Shown: positions 1 through 8,334, counted from the first letter of the stretch. The stretch is 63,754 bases of DNA from Roseimaritima sediminicola (GCF_009618275.1 NZ_WIAD01000034.1:1-63754); one strand, 5' to 3'. Notes: a model not told the origin generated them from the letters alone. Translations and numbers: made by a program.

Positions 1-2
1 AC

Positions 3-359
3 GAAGAACTTCCGCAGGGTGTTCTTCCAGTAGGCCGTTTCGATCTTGCCCGCATCGCTGACGTAAACGATCTCAGGAACGGCATCGGCACGCTCGCCGA
101 CGGCATGGCACCACTTCGCGAGGAGGCTCAAGTTCAAAAGCTGATGAAATTGATCGGCGAGGCACGCGAGCAAAAGCAAACGCCGGTGTTGTCGAGCAGT
201 CGTGATGGTGTCGCGTTGGGACTGGCGCCGTGGAGTTTATTTGAAATGGCGAGCGTCGCTTGTGTGAGCGTCTTGGCCGCCGGCACGAAGCTTGGCACGG
301 TCTACCTTGGCTCGCATCGATTCGCTAACGGGTGGAAGTCGATCTTTCTGGGAGTGTAA
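3..359 (+). pseudogene. Transposase fragment (ISKra4-like), open at the left edge
   Basis: The reading frame is open from the window edge and ends at 359, giving about 118 residues. The segment containing SRDGV, then MASVACVSV, then KLGTVYLG resembles the region of ISKra4-like transposases common in planctomycetes, where SRDGV is followed by an AS-A-SV stretch and LGTVYLG. After LGTVYLG the protein diverges into a short unrelated tail and stops, so it appears truncated. It is probably a dead IS remnant inside the mobile element. Family assignment is from motif memory only. The internal ATG at 105 is probably not a true start. Confidence 0.45.
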
Positions 360-368
360 TTTGAGGCT

Positions 369-377
369 TGTGGATAA
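369..377 (-). promoter_or_regulatory. Consensus DnaA box upstream of radC-like gene
   Basis: TGTGGATAA on the plus strand is the exact complement of the consensus DnaA box TTATCCACA. It lies just upstream of the RadC-like gene and about 3 kb from a second identical box in the RepA origin region. A single 9-mer match may be chance. Confidence 0.35.
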
Positions 378-380
378 GCG

Positions 381-1004
381 TTGGTCGTGAGATTGATTGA
401 GCCGTTTGGGTTGTGTCAATATGAGGTGGTGAAAGAAAAGAGCGATCAAGAACTGTTGTCTATCGTGCTACGAAAGCAGTTCTGCCGTGTTGCTGGCAGG
501 AGCTTTCGCGAGATTGTCCAGGCGGGGAAGTCTGAGTTAGGATTGACGGATATCGCCTATGCCCGCCTTATGGCGGGAATTGAACTTGGGAAGCGAGTTT
601 CAGAGCCGAAGGCGAACTACAACGTCAAGATCACGTCAACGAGTCTAGCGACGCATTTTTGCAGCACGCATTTCGCGAGACTGATTGCAGAGGGCCTGCA
701 AGAGGAATTTCACATCGTCACGCTCGATACGAAGCACCGGATGATCGACTCGCACCGCATCTCGGTCGGAACGCTTGATGCGTCTCTGGTGCATCCCAGG
801 GAAGTCTTCCGCCCCGCGATCAAGGATGCGTCCAGCGCAATTTTGCTTGCGCACAACCACCCGTCGGGAGACCCCACCCCAAGCCGAGAAGACCATATGG
901 TCACGGATCGCCTGATGGAAGCAGGGAAGATGATCGGCATTACCGTCTTAGATCACATCGTGCTTGCCAGAGAAGGCTGTGTCAGCGTTCGGGAACTTGC
1001 GTGA
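381..1004 (+). CDS. RadC-like JAB/MPN domain protein
   Basis: A 207-residue protein of the RadC family (JAMM-fold putative metalloprotease domain), of the kind often carried by plasmids and genomic islands. The C-terminal half (about residues 85-205) has the family motif HNHPSG at 158-163 followed by S and D (S168, D171), the expected metal-binding HxH...D arrangement, and the downstream DHIVLA strand. The N-terminal helix-hairpin-helix-like region of chromosomal RadC is short or absent. The start is uncertain: TTG at 381 gives this length, and a GTG at 387 is equally possible. The biochemical role of RadC proteins is unsettled; the original DNA-repair link is doubtful. It faces away from the partition genes. 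Confidence 0.85.
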   Translation: MVVRLIEPFGLCQYEVVKEKSDQELLSIVLRKQFCRVAGRSFREIVQAGKSELGLTDIAYARLMAGIELGKRVSEPKANYNVKITSTSLATHFCSTHFARLIAEGLQEEFHIVTLDTKHRMIDSHRISVGTLDASLVHPREVFRPAIKDASSAILLAHNHPSGDPTPSREDHMVTDRLMEAGKMIGITVLDHIVLAREGCVSVRELA

Positions 1005-1102
1005 TTCGCGAATAATCTGCTTCGGTATCCCACGTCGACTTCATGAGTTGGGAATGCAGAAACGGATGAAGGCGGACGGTCTCGCAACCGCTGTTTCTCG
1101 AC

Positions 1103-1378
1103 CTAGACTCCATGTTTCTCGAACAGCATGTCGAGCGCTTCATCGATCAGTTCTGGACCGCTTTTGTGACCACGTCCCGCCGCCTTCTGTTTGGCGACTA
1201 GGAGGTGCCACTTGGCCGCCCTGCCCTCTTCGACCTGAAACGCCTTGTTAATGCGTTTGATGACCGCCTTCGGACCACCGGTCGCTGTGTCGTTGACCGC
1301 AGTACCAAGCGACGCTTGCTGCTTGGCACGCGCCGCCTCTTCGGTGAACCAGTCCGGCGTTCCGCTCTTCTTCGTCAT
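1103..1378 (-). CDS. Small partner protein of ParA (putative partition/DNA-binding protein)
   Basis: A 91-residue basic protein whose ATG overlaps the stop of the upstream parA-like gene (ATGA at 1375-1378), so the two are translationally coupled. No domain was recognised. It is lysine/arginine-rich in the middle with a predicted helical C-terminus. In plasmid partition operons the gene after parA normally encodes the centromere-binding protein, so a ParB/ParG-like adaptor is the best guess from context. A longer in-frame start at 1510 lies inside parA and is unlikely. It is much shorter than a chromosomal ParB. Confidence 0.65.
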   Translation of the reverse strand: MTKKSGTPDWFTEEAARAKQQASLGTAVNDTATGGPKAVIKRINKAFQVEEGRAAKWHLLVAKQKAAGRGHKSGPELIDEALDMLFEKHGV

Positions 1379-1986
1379 GCCGCCTCCCCGCCGATCATAG
1401 TGGCTTGGTGTTGGTGATTGAGCACGGCCGTTAGGATCGATGCGAATTCGGCCCGCCTCTCGCCAACCTTGTATGCACCATCGAGACGATGATCGAAGAT
1501 CGTAAGCCACTTCTCTGCCGCCCGGCCGTACACGCCGGATGACCGAAGCTCGAACGCTCCGACCTTACGCATCGCCTCAACCGCGCGTGCATGACTTGCA
1601 CGGTGACCTTGGGCGTCCGTAATCACCGGGATAATTTTCTTCCCAGTCGGTCGCAACATCGATAGTGCGTCCTGGTACGTAGCGATGTCGGACCGATCCG
1701 GCTTGGTCGGCATGATGACGATCGGTGCGTGTGGAATCTGCCAATCACGGGCACCGTGGTCGATTAGCAACAGGTCGGCATCGGGTTTTTGTTCTGGCAG
1801 CGCGTCGATGACGGGAAACGTGAGTTGTCCGCCGCGGTGGAACAGTGTTGCTGTGCCCTGCGGATCATCACAGACGACCAATGGCCGCAGTCCAAAGCTG
1901 ACTGCAGTTGCCGCCAGATTGATTGCAATCAGGCTTTTACCCTGCCCGCCTTTCGGGTTCCAAATCGATACAAGTTGCATGCCCAC
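1375..1986 (-). CDS. parA: ParA-family partition ATPase
   Basis: A 203-residue ParA/MinD-superfamily ATPase, close to the length of short plasmid ParA proteins that lack the N-terminal HTH. The deviant Walker A motif KGGQGKS is at residues 12-18, a DDPQGTAT stretch follows at the switch position near residue 40, and LLLIDHGA is at the Walker B position. Family role: ATP-dependent positioning and segregation of replicons, with a small DNA-binding partner encoded directly downstream. It sits in tandem below repA on the same strand, which is a plasmid-like rep-par arrangement. The region upstream has repeated GTTTCC motifs that could be partner-binding sites. Confidence 0.88.
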   Translation of the reverse strand: MGMQLVSIWNPKGGQGKSLIAINLAATAVSFGLRPLVVCDDPQGTATLFHRGGQLTFPVIDALPEQKPDADLLLIDHGARDWQIPHAPIVIMPTKPDRSDIATYQDALSMLRPTGKKIIPVITDAQGHRASHARAVEAMRKVGAFELRSSGVYGRAAEKWLTIFDHRLDGAYKVGERRAEFASILTAVLNHQHQATMIGGEAA

Positions 1987-2118
1987 CGTCTTTTGTTAGT
2001 TCAATGCGTTTCTTGATTCATAGTGAACGTGGAATCGCGGAAGCGCAAGCACCAAGCAGCACGTAATTGCGGTTACCCACAACCTCACTTCCGCGGAATT
2101 AAGGAACTTCGGGAATGC

Positions 2119-2213
2119 GTTTCCACGGTTCCTTGTATGCAAGTTTCCTCTTTTCCTCTTGCCCCCGCTTCCTCGGTTCAACGCCTTCTTGTTTCCGCGT
2201 TTAGACGGTTTCT
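2119..2213. repeat. GTTTCC repeats between repA and parA (possible centromere/operator)
   Basis: On the plus strand GTTTCC occurs at 2119, 2143 and 2191, and GTTTCT at 2208. The first three are 24 and 48 bp apart, so they share a 24-bp period. The site immediately precedes the minus-strand parA, where plasmid partition operons often carry parS or operator repeats. The motif is short and the interpretation is tentative. Confidence 0.3.
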
Positions 2214-2234
2214 GGTTTGCCCGGTTTCGCACAC

Positions 2235-3284
2235 TCACGGACGGCCTCGCTTCGTGAACCAAGTGCGACAAAACCCAACAAATGCGGCATCTGCATTGCG
2301 TGGCAACTCGCTCATCCAGTCGCGCCATTCGCGTTCCAAGTAATATACGTCCCATCCGGGTGCGGCTCGCCGCGCCTGAGCAAAGGCATCCTCAGAGAGC
2401 GTTACGGAAATCTGCTTCCCAGGGGCTTTTGCCGGAACGTCGGTCATCGTTTTGCGATTGGTAAACGTGACGGAATCCGATTCCCAGTCATAGGACAGGC
2501 GATAGTCGGGCAGGTGGTCGGTCGCGACGATTCCCCTAATGAGTTGGCGAAAGCGTTTGGCGTCGCTTTTTGCGCCGGACTTCTTTTGCAGCAAGATGAT
2601 CGAGCATTTCCACGATCGCTGTCGCCCGCAATGCTTTCTCGCAAGTTCGTAGATTCGACGCTCCAACGGTTTTCGGAGCCTGAAGTAATCACGGTGGAGC
2701 GTTAGGACCTCCTGCTGCCGGATGGCGTTAAACAGCCATTCGGAAAGTTCCAACTCTACCCAAAGCAACCGTCCATCGAGTCCGTGTTTACGGCGCGTCG
2801 CCGCAGCGGAGATCAAAGAGAACGAATCGAATTGCTCTTCGTCGCCCGTGACGATATTCGTTTGAATCATCGTGCCGTTGAGGCGGGAGAGGGCGTCAAC
2901 GAGTGCGGTGTAGTCCTTGCCGCCCGTCCCGCGATTGGTGAAGCGTAGAAAATCATGGCTATTCAACCGCACGCGTCGTCCGATCGGTTCGCCGCGCACC
3001 TGCTTGCCCATCAGTTGAGAAATAGCATAGATCAGGATATCTTTATCGTAGATCGTCGCTTGTCCCAACGCGCTCGGCACGATTCGTATCCATTGATCAC
3101 CATGGCGGTACTCACGCACGTCCCGCTCGGGCTTCTTCGAGAGAGAATAGAACGGGTGCTCCATCTGTGGCATGATGTCTTTGAGCACGGCGTCCGCAAT
3201 GTCGCAGACAAATAGCTCTTCCGTATCGTGCCGCTCGGGAATGAGTGCAGTTTGTGCTGGCGTTCTAATCGCTTCCGTTCGCAT
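2235..3284 (-). CDS. repA: Plasmid replication initiator (RepA / RPA family)
   Basis: A 349-residue protein resembling the replication initiator protein A family of broad-host-range plasmids. Features typical of that family are the N-terminal MEHPFYSLSKKP segment, a middle region with IYDKDILIYAISQL and RVRLNSHDFLRFTNR, and a helical stretch RLRKPLERRIYELARKHCG about two thirds along, consistent with paired winged-helix DNA-binding domains. Its start faces an intergenic region with three exact 22-bp repeats and a DnaA box, the expected iteron origin. It should open the origin and recruit the host helicase. A functional replicon would let the excised element replicate as a plasmid. Confidence 0.88.
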   Translation of the reverse strand: MRTEAIRTPAQTALIPERHDTEELFVCDIADAVLKDIMPQMEHPFYSLSKKPERDVREYRHGDQWIRIVPSALGQATIYDKDILIYAISQLMGKQVRGEPIGRRVRLNSHDFLRFTNRGTGGKDYTALVDALSRLNGTMIQTNIVTGDEEQFDSFSLISAAATRRKHGLDGRLLWVELELSEWLFNAIRQQEVLTLHRDYFRLRKPLERRIYELARKHCGRQRSWKCSIILLQKKSGAKSDAKRFRQLIRGIVATDHLPDYRLSYDWESDSVTFTNRKTMTDVPAKAPGKQISVTLSEDAFAQARRAAPGWDVYYLEREWRDWMSELPRNADAAFVGFCRTWFTKRGRP

Positions 3285-3348
3285 GGTCCCAGTGTTCGGG
3301 GGATTAGGTGCCGCGTCAAGTTTGGCGTGTCATGTGCCGTGTCGTGAC

Positions 3349-3357
3349 TGTGGATAA
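3349..3357 (-). promoter_or_regulatory. Consensus DnaA box in candidate origin
   Basis: TGTGGATAA matches the reverse complement of TTATCCACA with no mismatch. It lies 27 bp from the first iteron and 65 bp upstream of the repA start, the standard composition of a RepA/DnaA-dependent theta origin. Confidence 0.7.
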
Positions 3358-3383
3358 GTTTCGTTGCGCGCGGTCCCATACAT

Positions 3384-3449
3384 TCGGGGTTTCAGGTACT
3401 GGTTTTCGGGGTTTTGGATACCTAAAATCGGGGTAATAGGTACCGGGCG
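3384..3449 (+). repeat. Three tandem 22-bp iterons (candidate oriV)
   Basis: Three direct repeats start at 3384, 3406 and 3428 with an exact 22-bp period. Each begins TCGGGG and carries GGTAC or GATAC at about position 12-16. 22 bp (two helical turns) is the classic iteron length for RepA-type initiators. The array lies between repA (minus) and the Toprim gene (plus). A more AT-rich stretch follows at 3448-3475, and a doubled TTAACACTCA is at 3511-3530, candidate unwinding or control elements. Confidence 0.75.
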
Positions 3450-3538
3450 ATTTGAAAACACAAATGGATTCAAAGCCATGCATCGATTCGTCCACAGCCT
3501 AACACCTTCTTTAACACTCATTAACACTCATCGGGCGA

Positions 3539-4600
3539 GTGGAAAAAATAACAGCGGCGGAGGTGGATGCGAGGTCATCACTTGAGCGAATCAGCAAGCC
3601 GTGGTACTGCTTTCAAATGGTCTCGCGTGCGGAAGAGTTGCAACAGTTTAAACGAATCGATCTGGTTGCGTTTGCAATCAGTCGCGGATTCGAACTCGAC
3701 CGAAAAGCCAGCAGTCGCTCAAGCGTCGCCGTTCGAAACGTGCGTGGTGACAAACTGATCATCGGCAAATCAGACGACGGCACCTACCACTACTTCAACG
3801 CCAAGGGCAGCGATGCCGGAACGATTATTGATCTTGTCCAATCGCTCGACGGAGGATCGCTCGGCGATGTGCGCAAAACGCTCCGTGCTTTCGACCCTGC
3901 AAGCGCCCTGGCGACAACAGCGCAATCCAAGCCTGTTACCGTGGTAGCCCGCTCGGTCGATCGCGTTCAGGTCCAAGCAACATGGGCGAAAGCATTGCCG
4001 CTTCAATCAGAAAACCTCTATCTTTCCCGGTGCCGCATGATTGCCTCATCGACCTATCTCCATCCACGGTTCTACGGTCGGTTTCGGATCGATTCTCGCA
4101 ACAACGTCCTCGCTGCTCATCACGACAAAACCGGGCTGTGCGGATACGAGATGAAAAATGGTACGCGCGAAGGAACCACCTTTACAGGATTCAGCCCCGG
4201 CGGCGTAAAGGGACTGTTTGCCTCACGTCCTGCCGATGGGGACCGCACGATGGTCGTTGCGGAAACATTCATCGACATGCTGTCTGTCGCTGCGCTCAAG
4301 GGAATCGAAGGACGACGGTTTTTTAGCCTGGGAGGACAACCAAGTCCGCTGCAAATCACGTTGCTTCGTGCGGCGGTTGCTCGGATGCCCTGTCGGGCAA
4401 CGATCGAGCTGTGTGTTGATAACGATCAGGGCGGCAAAGCGATCGCGGGGCAGGTCAAGGCGGCCCTAGAAACGGCGGTACACGACGCACAGAAGATAAA
4501 GGTCTGTCCGCCACCAGATACCAGCAAAGACTGGAATGATTATCTCAAATCCGCTCAGGCAACACGGCGCATGACCAAACCGAACTTGGCGCGAGGATAG
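3539..4600 (+). CDS. Toprim-domain primase-like protein
   Basis: A 353-residue protein with an N-terminal primase zinc-ribbon/DUF3991-like region (about residues 35-120, including YHYFNAKGSDAGTIIDLVQ) and a C-terminal Toprim domain. The Toprim acidic residues are visible as E242 in VVAETFIDM and DNDQGG at 294-299. Such proteins serve replication or transfer of plasmids and integrative elements, probably as primase-type enzymes. It is divergent from repA across the iteron region, so both may share promoters there. The GTG at 3539 gives this length; an ATG at 3617 would give 327 residues and also keeps both domains. No full archaeo-eukaryotic primase or helicase domain was seen. Confidence 0.78.
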   Translation: MEKITAAEVDARSSLERISKPWYCFQMVSRAEELQQFKRIDLVAFAISRGFELDRKASSRSSVAVRNVRGDKLIIGKSDDGTYHYFNAKGSDAGTIIDLVQSLDGGSLGDVRKTLRAFDPASALATTAQSKPVTVVARSVDRVQVQATWAKALPLQSENLYLSRCRMIASSTYLHPRFYGRFRIDSRNNVLAAHHDKTGLCGYEMKNGTREGTTFTGFSPGGVKGLFASRPADGDRTMVVAETFIDMLSVAALKGIEGRRFFSLGGQPSPLQITLLRAAVARMPCRATIELCVDNDQGGKAIAGQVKAALETAVHDAQKIKVCPPPDTSKDWNDYLKSAQATRRMTKPNLARG

Positions 4601-4879
4601 AGGTTGCTTCCGGTTTCTGTTCCCCCGAATCACGCTAGCGACTTCTCTTGTGTAAGTGATCGGTTCCAATCGCATACAGTCACCTCGTGATCTACAATGG
4701 ATCGATTCATCCAATCCCGCTCGCGATACTCCAGTTTTTTAGACTGTGATATCAACAAAACCGGAAGACGAAGGTAGGTCGCAATTCAGCTATCCACCGA
4801 TATCTCGAAGAACAATAACTGCAGCGAGGCCAGTCACTACGAATTTGCCTGCTGCAGGCGTGAACGCATTACGCCGATT

Positions 4880-6142
4880 CTAGCTAGAGGCCTGATGCAA
4901 TTGTTTTGGGTTTCGAGCTACATAGTCGCCGTAACACACTGAAAATCTAACGTAACTAGGGAGGGACCGGCTAAAAAGATCGTAATATTCGTTTAGAACG
5001 AAGCAGTATACCTTAAAGCCGATTGTGTCCGCCACCTCGCAAATGTCGTTAATGTACGACAGGAATTCTTCGCAGTCGATTTCAATCAGGTCTGAAATTA
5101 TGTTGTCATTTCGATCACAGCCGAAGAAAATTGCTGACAAGTCCTTGATTCCAATATATAGCTCTGTTGCACCTGAGTCGAAATAACGTTGGAGGAATCT
5201 CGCTGCCGACGGCGTTTCTATGAAGACACCCAGTCGCTTCGGCAATTCTAATTTAGGGGAGACCCTCGCTTCATCCAGGACGTAGCGTGAAAAGATCTCG
5301 ACCTCCCTGCGGCCGCGAACAAAGGGAAGAGAGTATACCACTCTGCCTTTAGTAGACGGAGGAAGTTTGTTCAGCGCTAGAAGTTCGAGTGTTATAAGCT
5401 CTGGCTCGAGCAACGCGTACTGCAGCCCTCGCTGTCCTAGTAGGGGATTCTTCTCCCTCGCTTGTATTTTTCGGTAGTCGAAAAATTCGTCACTATTTAA
5501 GTCAATGCTGCGAAAATTCAAGTCTGCGCCCTTCGGCAAGCGGGCAATGAAGGAAAGTATCTCGTTTGACAGCATGGATGAGGCTTCGTCCATGCCGTTA
5601 GTCTCAATGAAGGCAAAGGGATTTCGATTATTTGCAACGCACCAGAATTCATGCCGTACGAAAACCTGCTTTACGCACGGTAGCAGTGGCCCTTGGTCCG
5701 CAGATAACTGATCGACTGCTACGACCCCTATCTGTAGTTGTCTGCCACCGAAGCCAGGTCGAGGTTCGTTTGCAAGTTCCTCTCGCATGTCCGGTAAAGA
5801 GGGGCATGTGGAAGTAATGGTTCCAGAAGACGTATCGACCGATAGCTCCACCAGAGCCCCAATTTCTTTCGTTGCGTTTGGCAAGCAGACCACGGGAATG
5901 CCGGAGATTCGACAGAGAATAGCGAGATGGCTGATCGCCTCGCCTTGACCGCAGATGACCGCCCTGCATCTAGATATTTGCTGGAAATCTGTTGGGCATA
6001 ATGTGTCTGTCACATAGATTGAGTGTTTGTTGAGTAATGCGGGGTCATGCTGGGTGAGCCCTTGCGCCAGGGGACCTTTTGCAAGAACTGATGCTTTAAA
6101 GAAGATATCCAAGTCAGTTTGCTCCGTATGGGTTCTGTCCAA
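4880..6142 (-). CDS. PEP-utilising enzyme (EI/PEP-synthase-like) without ATP-grasp or HPr-binding domain
   Basis: A 420-residue protein with a phosphohistidine swivel domain and a PEP-binding barrel. The swivel has GEAISHLAILCRISGIPVV with candidate phospho-acceptor H72. Barrel landmarks are RHEF at 163-166, RSIDL at 211-215, NPLLGQRG at 232-239, GVFIETPSA at 305-313 and YIGIKDL at 329-335; C380 sits roughly where the catalytic cysteine is expected. It is shorter than EI (about 575) and PEP synthase (about 790) and lacks both an HPr-binding helical domain and an ATP-grasp domain. The start is TTG at 6142; an in-frame stop lies a few codons upstream. It may pass phosphate from PEP to an unknown acceptor. 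It is on the same strand as the KaiC-like gene. Confidence 0.72.
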   Translation of the reverse strand: MDRTHTEQTDLDIFFKASVLAKGPLAQGLTQHDPALLNKHSIYVTDTLCPTDFQQISRCRAVICGQGEAISHLAILCRISGIPVVCLPNATKEIGALVELSVDTSSGTITSTCPSLPDMREELANEPRPGFGGRQLQIGVVAVDQLSADQGPLLPCVKQVFVRHEFWCVANNRNPFAFIETNGMDEASSMLSNEILSFIARLPKGADLNFRSIDLNSDEFFDYRKIQAREKNPLLGQRGLQYALLEPELITLELLALNKLPPSTKGRVVYSLPFVRGRREVEIFSRYVLDEARVSPKLELPKRLGVFIETPSAARFLQRYFDSGATELYIGIKDLSAIFFGCDRNDNIISDLIEIDCEEFLSYINDICEVADTIGFKVYCFVLNEYYDLFSRSLPSYVRFSVCYGDYVARNPKQLHQASS

Positions 6143-6252
6143 GTATGATCTCTATTGGCCAGAAAACCAAGATGCCGGTTGACTCGATGTGTGTACGCGC
6201 GTATATATGGCGTATGGGGGATTGCGAAACCGGAAGCCGTGAAGCAATAAAG

Positions 6253-6627
6253 ATGGACGCTGCAACGTTAGCGGCCTGCCTCCGCGACACATTGGATTCC
6301 CTCTCACTGAATACAAATGCGGGACGGGCTAAGGGGCGGGTTGTGGCGGGAATCTTGACGGGTATTCAGGCGGGGTATCTGAGCCGAGGCACAATTGTTC
6401 TTTCAGAAGCCCTGGAGTTAATCTTCCTTGCTGAGGCCAAGTGCGACCACCATAGTGCCAGTATCCCAGTGGTTGCCAGCATGATTGAGTGCGTGCATGC
6501 TACCGGATTAGCAAACGCCGATGCCGATTTATTCAGTATTAGAATAGATCCTGCTAACCTTGATTGTTGCGCTCTCATGCTCGATCTCGCGCGAGGCCGA
6601 CCTCTTTCAATGGACTTCGAGATCTGA
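6253..6627 (+). CDS. Hypothetical protein between EI-like and KaiC-like genes
   Basis: A predicted 124-residue mostly helical protein with no recognised domain. It lies on the strand opposite its two neighbours, filling the 464-bp gap between them, and its last 21 bp overlap the end of the KaiC-like gene. The ATG at 6253 is chosen because the protein then starts with a regular helix; the frame is open back to an ATG at 6145. No convincing Shine-Dalgarno is visible. It may be a real accessory component of the cargo module or a spurious ORF in AT-richer DNA. Confidence 0.4.
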   Translation: MDAATLAACLRDTLDSLSLNTNAGRAKGRVVAGILTGIQAGYLSRGTIVLSEALELIFLAEAKCDHHSASIPVVASMIECVHATGLANADADLFSIRIDPANLDCCALMLDLARGRPLSMDFEI

Positions 6628-8334
6628 TTTGTGTATCTTTACGTTGTGGGTTAGTCGCTGGAAGTTTGCTCGCTTAACAATTAGCTGGTATTCCTCGTTT
6701 GCAGGGTCGTAGTCGCAGAAGATCTCGTTAGCGCACAGGCGTGCCGCTAATGGTCTGGCAGAGCTATTTTCTTCGTCGCCCATAGGCCAGTCTATAAGAA
6801 GCGTCGAAACCTCTCTCGATTCAAGAAATCTAGTCAGTACTCGAAGGAAATTCCACTGCTCATCACGCGCTGCCGGGGACTCGTTGAGGTTTTTCAACCC
6901 GAAGAAACCTGATCGTTTCACAGGAGGTATGTTGGGCGTGTCCGTCCACTGGTCAATGCTTCGGACAACCTTCGTCATTGCTGTTGGGATGGTAAAATAT
7001 GGATCCCTCATGTCGACGGTAACTAAACGAGCCAAGATGGCAGATGATAAGTTGTTGTAGCCGACGCTAAGTTGGTTTTTGAGTTGCGGGTCCTTGCTGG
7101 CCTCGTCAATTAGATCCCGCAACACGTTTCTAGGGTCGCGTTTCCAGGTTCCGAATAATACGCTAGAGACCGGGTCTTGACGCCATTGCTCTACGAAAAA
7201 CTTAGCAAGAAGATCGGATTTTCCGGTTCCAGCCTTGCCAAAAACAAGGGTGGTGCTACCGGTGTAGAACTTTGATACCGTGTTTGCTTGGATCGCGTTG
7301 TCTACCGGTGGTACTCCAATTGTTAAAGGGGAGGAGTCTACTGTTGTTGCGGCCTCAGGAGATCGCTCACGCTCTGACTGGAGTGTTTGGGCCCACATTG
7401 GAATGGATGGAGAAACAAAGAGGCCTGTGTGGGAAATTGTCAGGTCGTGATTTCCGGCGTGGTGGCGCTGATGTCTTGCCTTGCGAATCTGAATGGTCCG
7501 AGATCCTAATGCATTGCCATCACATCCAAGGGCGACAATGCCTTGCACTAGGAATTCTTCGGGGAAGGCGTAGTCGTCGCCGGCTTCATAGACAAATACT
7601 GATGAGAAACTTCGTGGCACTGAACCATCGCTATCGTTCGGGGCGTGTCCGATAAGGTAGCGAAAGTCTTCTGATCTGTATGCCCGGCGAGTGGTTGGGT
7701 CCCCAATTTTTGAGCCGTCTTCTATTTCGGCTTTCGCTCTGTCATCTTGAAAAAACTTCATTTGCAGTGAGAGGTTTACCGAGTCCACGATCAAAAGCCG
7801 AACATTAGATTCGCAGTCCTTTCCTACTGAGTCGAGGATTACTAGGCAGGAGCGAATACCCATGAAGTCGGTGTCGTAGGGCAATTGGAAAACTGTAACC
7901 AGATTTCGTTGGAGGGACTGTCTTACTGTCTCCATCACCGCAGGTTCTTCTTTCAGCAAACTCTCCATTGAAACGGGGCAGGCCTGAATGCTGCTTTGAG
8001 CATGTTTTGGGGCGATGCGTCTCATCAGGTCGGCTACTTCGCTCGCACGCTGATCGAGAGTGAAGTATACGGCGGACGCATTGGACGGCCACAGATCACT
8101 TGAGAGATCGTTGTCTTCCGCGAATCTTTTATTTCGAAGCATTGAATGGACGCACAGTTGACAAGCGAATGTTGTCTTGCCTGTTCCCGCTTTGCCATGA
8201 ACGAGTATCGACGTTCCGACACTGCGGCCACTTTCAATCGGAATTTTGAATCCATCGTCTAGCGATTTATTGTATTGAAAAAGAGATGAGAAAAGCGGGT
8301 CACCAGTCGTCAATACCAGTCTCGGTTCAGGCAT
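6607..8334 (-). CDS. Double-domain KaiC-like (RAD55/RecA-superfamily) ATPase
   Basis: A 575-residue protein with two RecA-type P-loop domains in tandem, as in KaiC. Walker A motifs are GKAGTGKTT at 47-55 and GKAGTGKSD at 366-374. Walker B strands are RLLIVDSVN near 179-187 and TLLIDWP near 511-517. The first domain ends with the KaiC-type IRKARH... LTISHTGLFV segment. Where KaiC has a catalytic pair of glutamates after a TF-like strand, domain 1 has D94-Q95 and domain 2 has W397-K398, so catalysis may be altered. KaiC-like proteins act in clock and signalling systems; no KaiA, KaiB or histidine kinase is nearby. The EI-like gene lies downstream on the same strand. Confidence 0.75.
   Translation of the reverse strand: MPEPRLVLTTGDPLFSSLFQYNKSLDDGFKIPIESGRSVGTSILVHGKAGTGKTTFACQLCVHSMLRNKRFAEDNDLSSDLWPSNASAVYFTLDQRASEVADLMRRIAPKHAQSSIQACPVSMESLLKEEPAVMETVRQSLQRNLVTVFQLPYDTDFMGIRSCLVILDSVGKDCESNVRLLIVDSVNLSLQMKFFQDDRAKAEIEDGSKIGDPTTRRAYRSEDFRYLIGHAPNDSDGSVPRSFSSVFVYEAGDDYAFPEEFLVQGIVALGCDGNALGSRTIQIRKARHQRHHAGNHDLTISHTGLFVSPSIPMWAQTLQSERERSPEAATTVDSSPLTIGVPPVDNAIQANTVSKFYTGSTTLVFGKAGTGKSDLLAKFFVEQWRQDPVSSVLFGTWKRDPRNVLRDLIDEASKDPQLKNQLSVGYNNLSSAILARLVTVDMRDPYFTIPTAMTKVVRSIDQWTDTPNIPPVKRSGFFGLKNLNESPAARDEQWNFLRVLTRFLESREVSTLLIDWPMGDEENSSARPLAARLCANEIFCDYDPANEEYQLIVKRANFQRLTHNVKIHKSDLEVH

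Noticed and set aside
1-400. Left attachment site of the element at the window start
   Set aside because: No copy of the tRNA-Pro 3' end is seen there; a transposase fragment runs off the edge instead.
4880-6142. Genuine PTS enzyme I
   Set aside because: The HPr-binding domain is missing and no HPr or EII gene is nearby.
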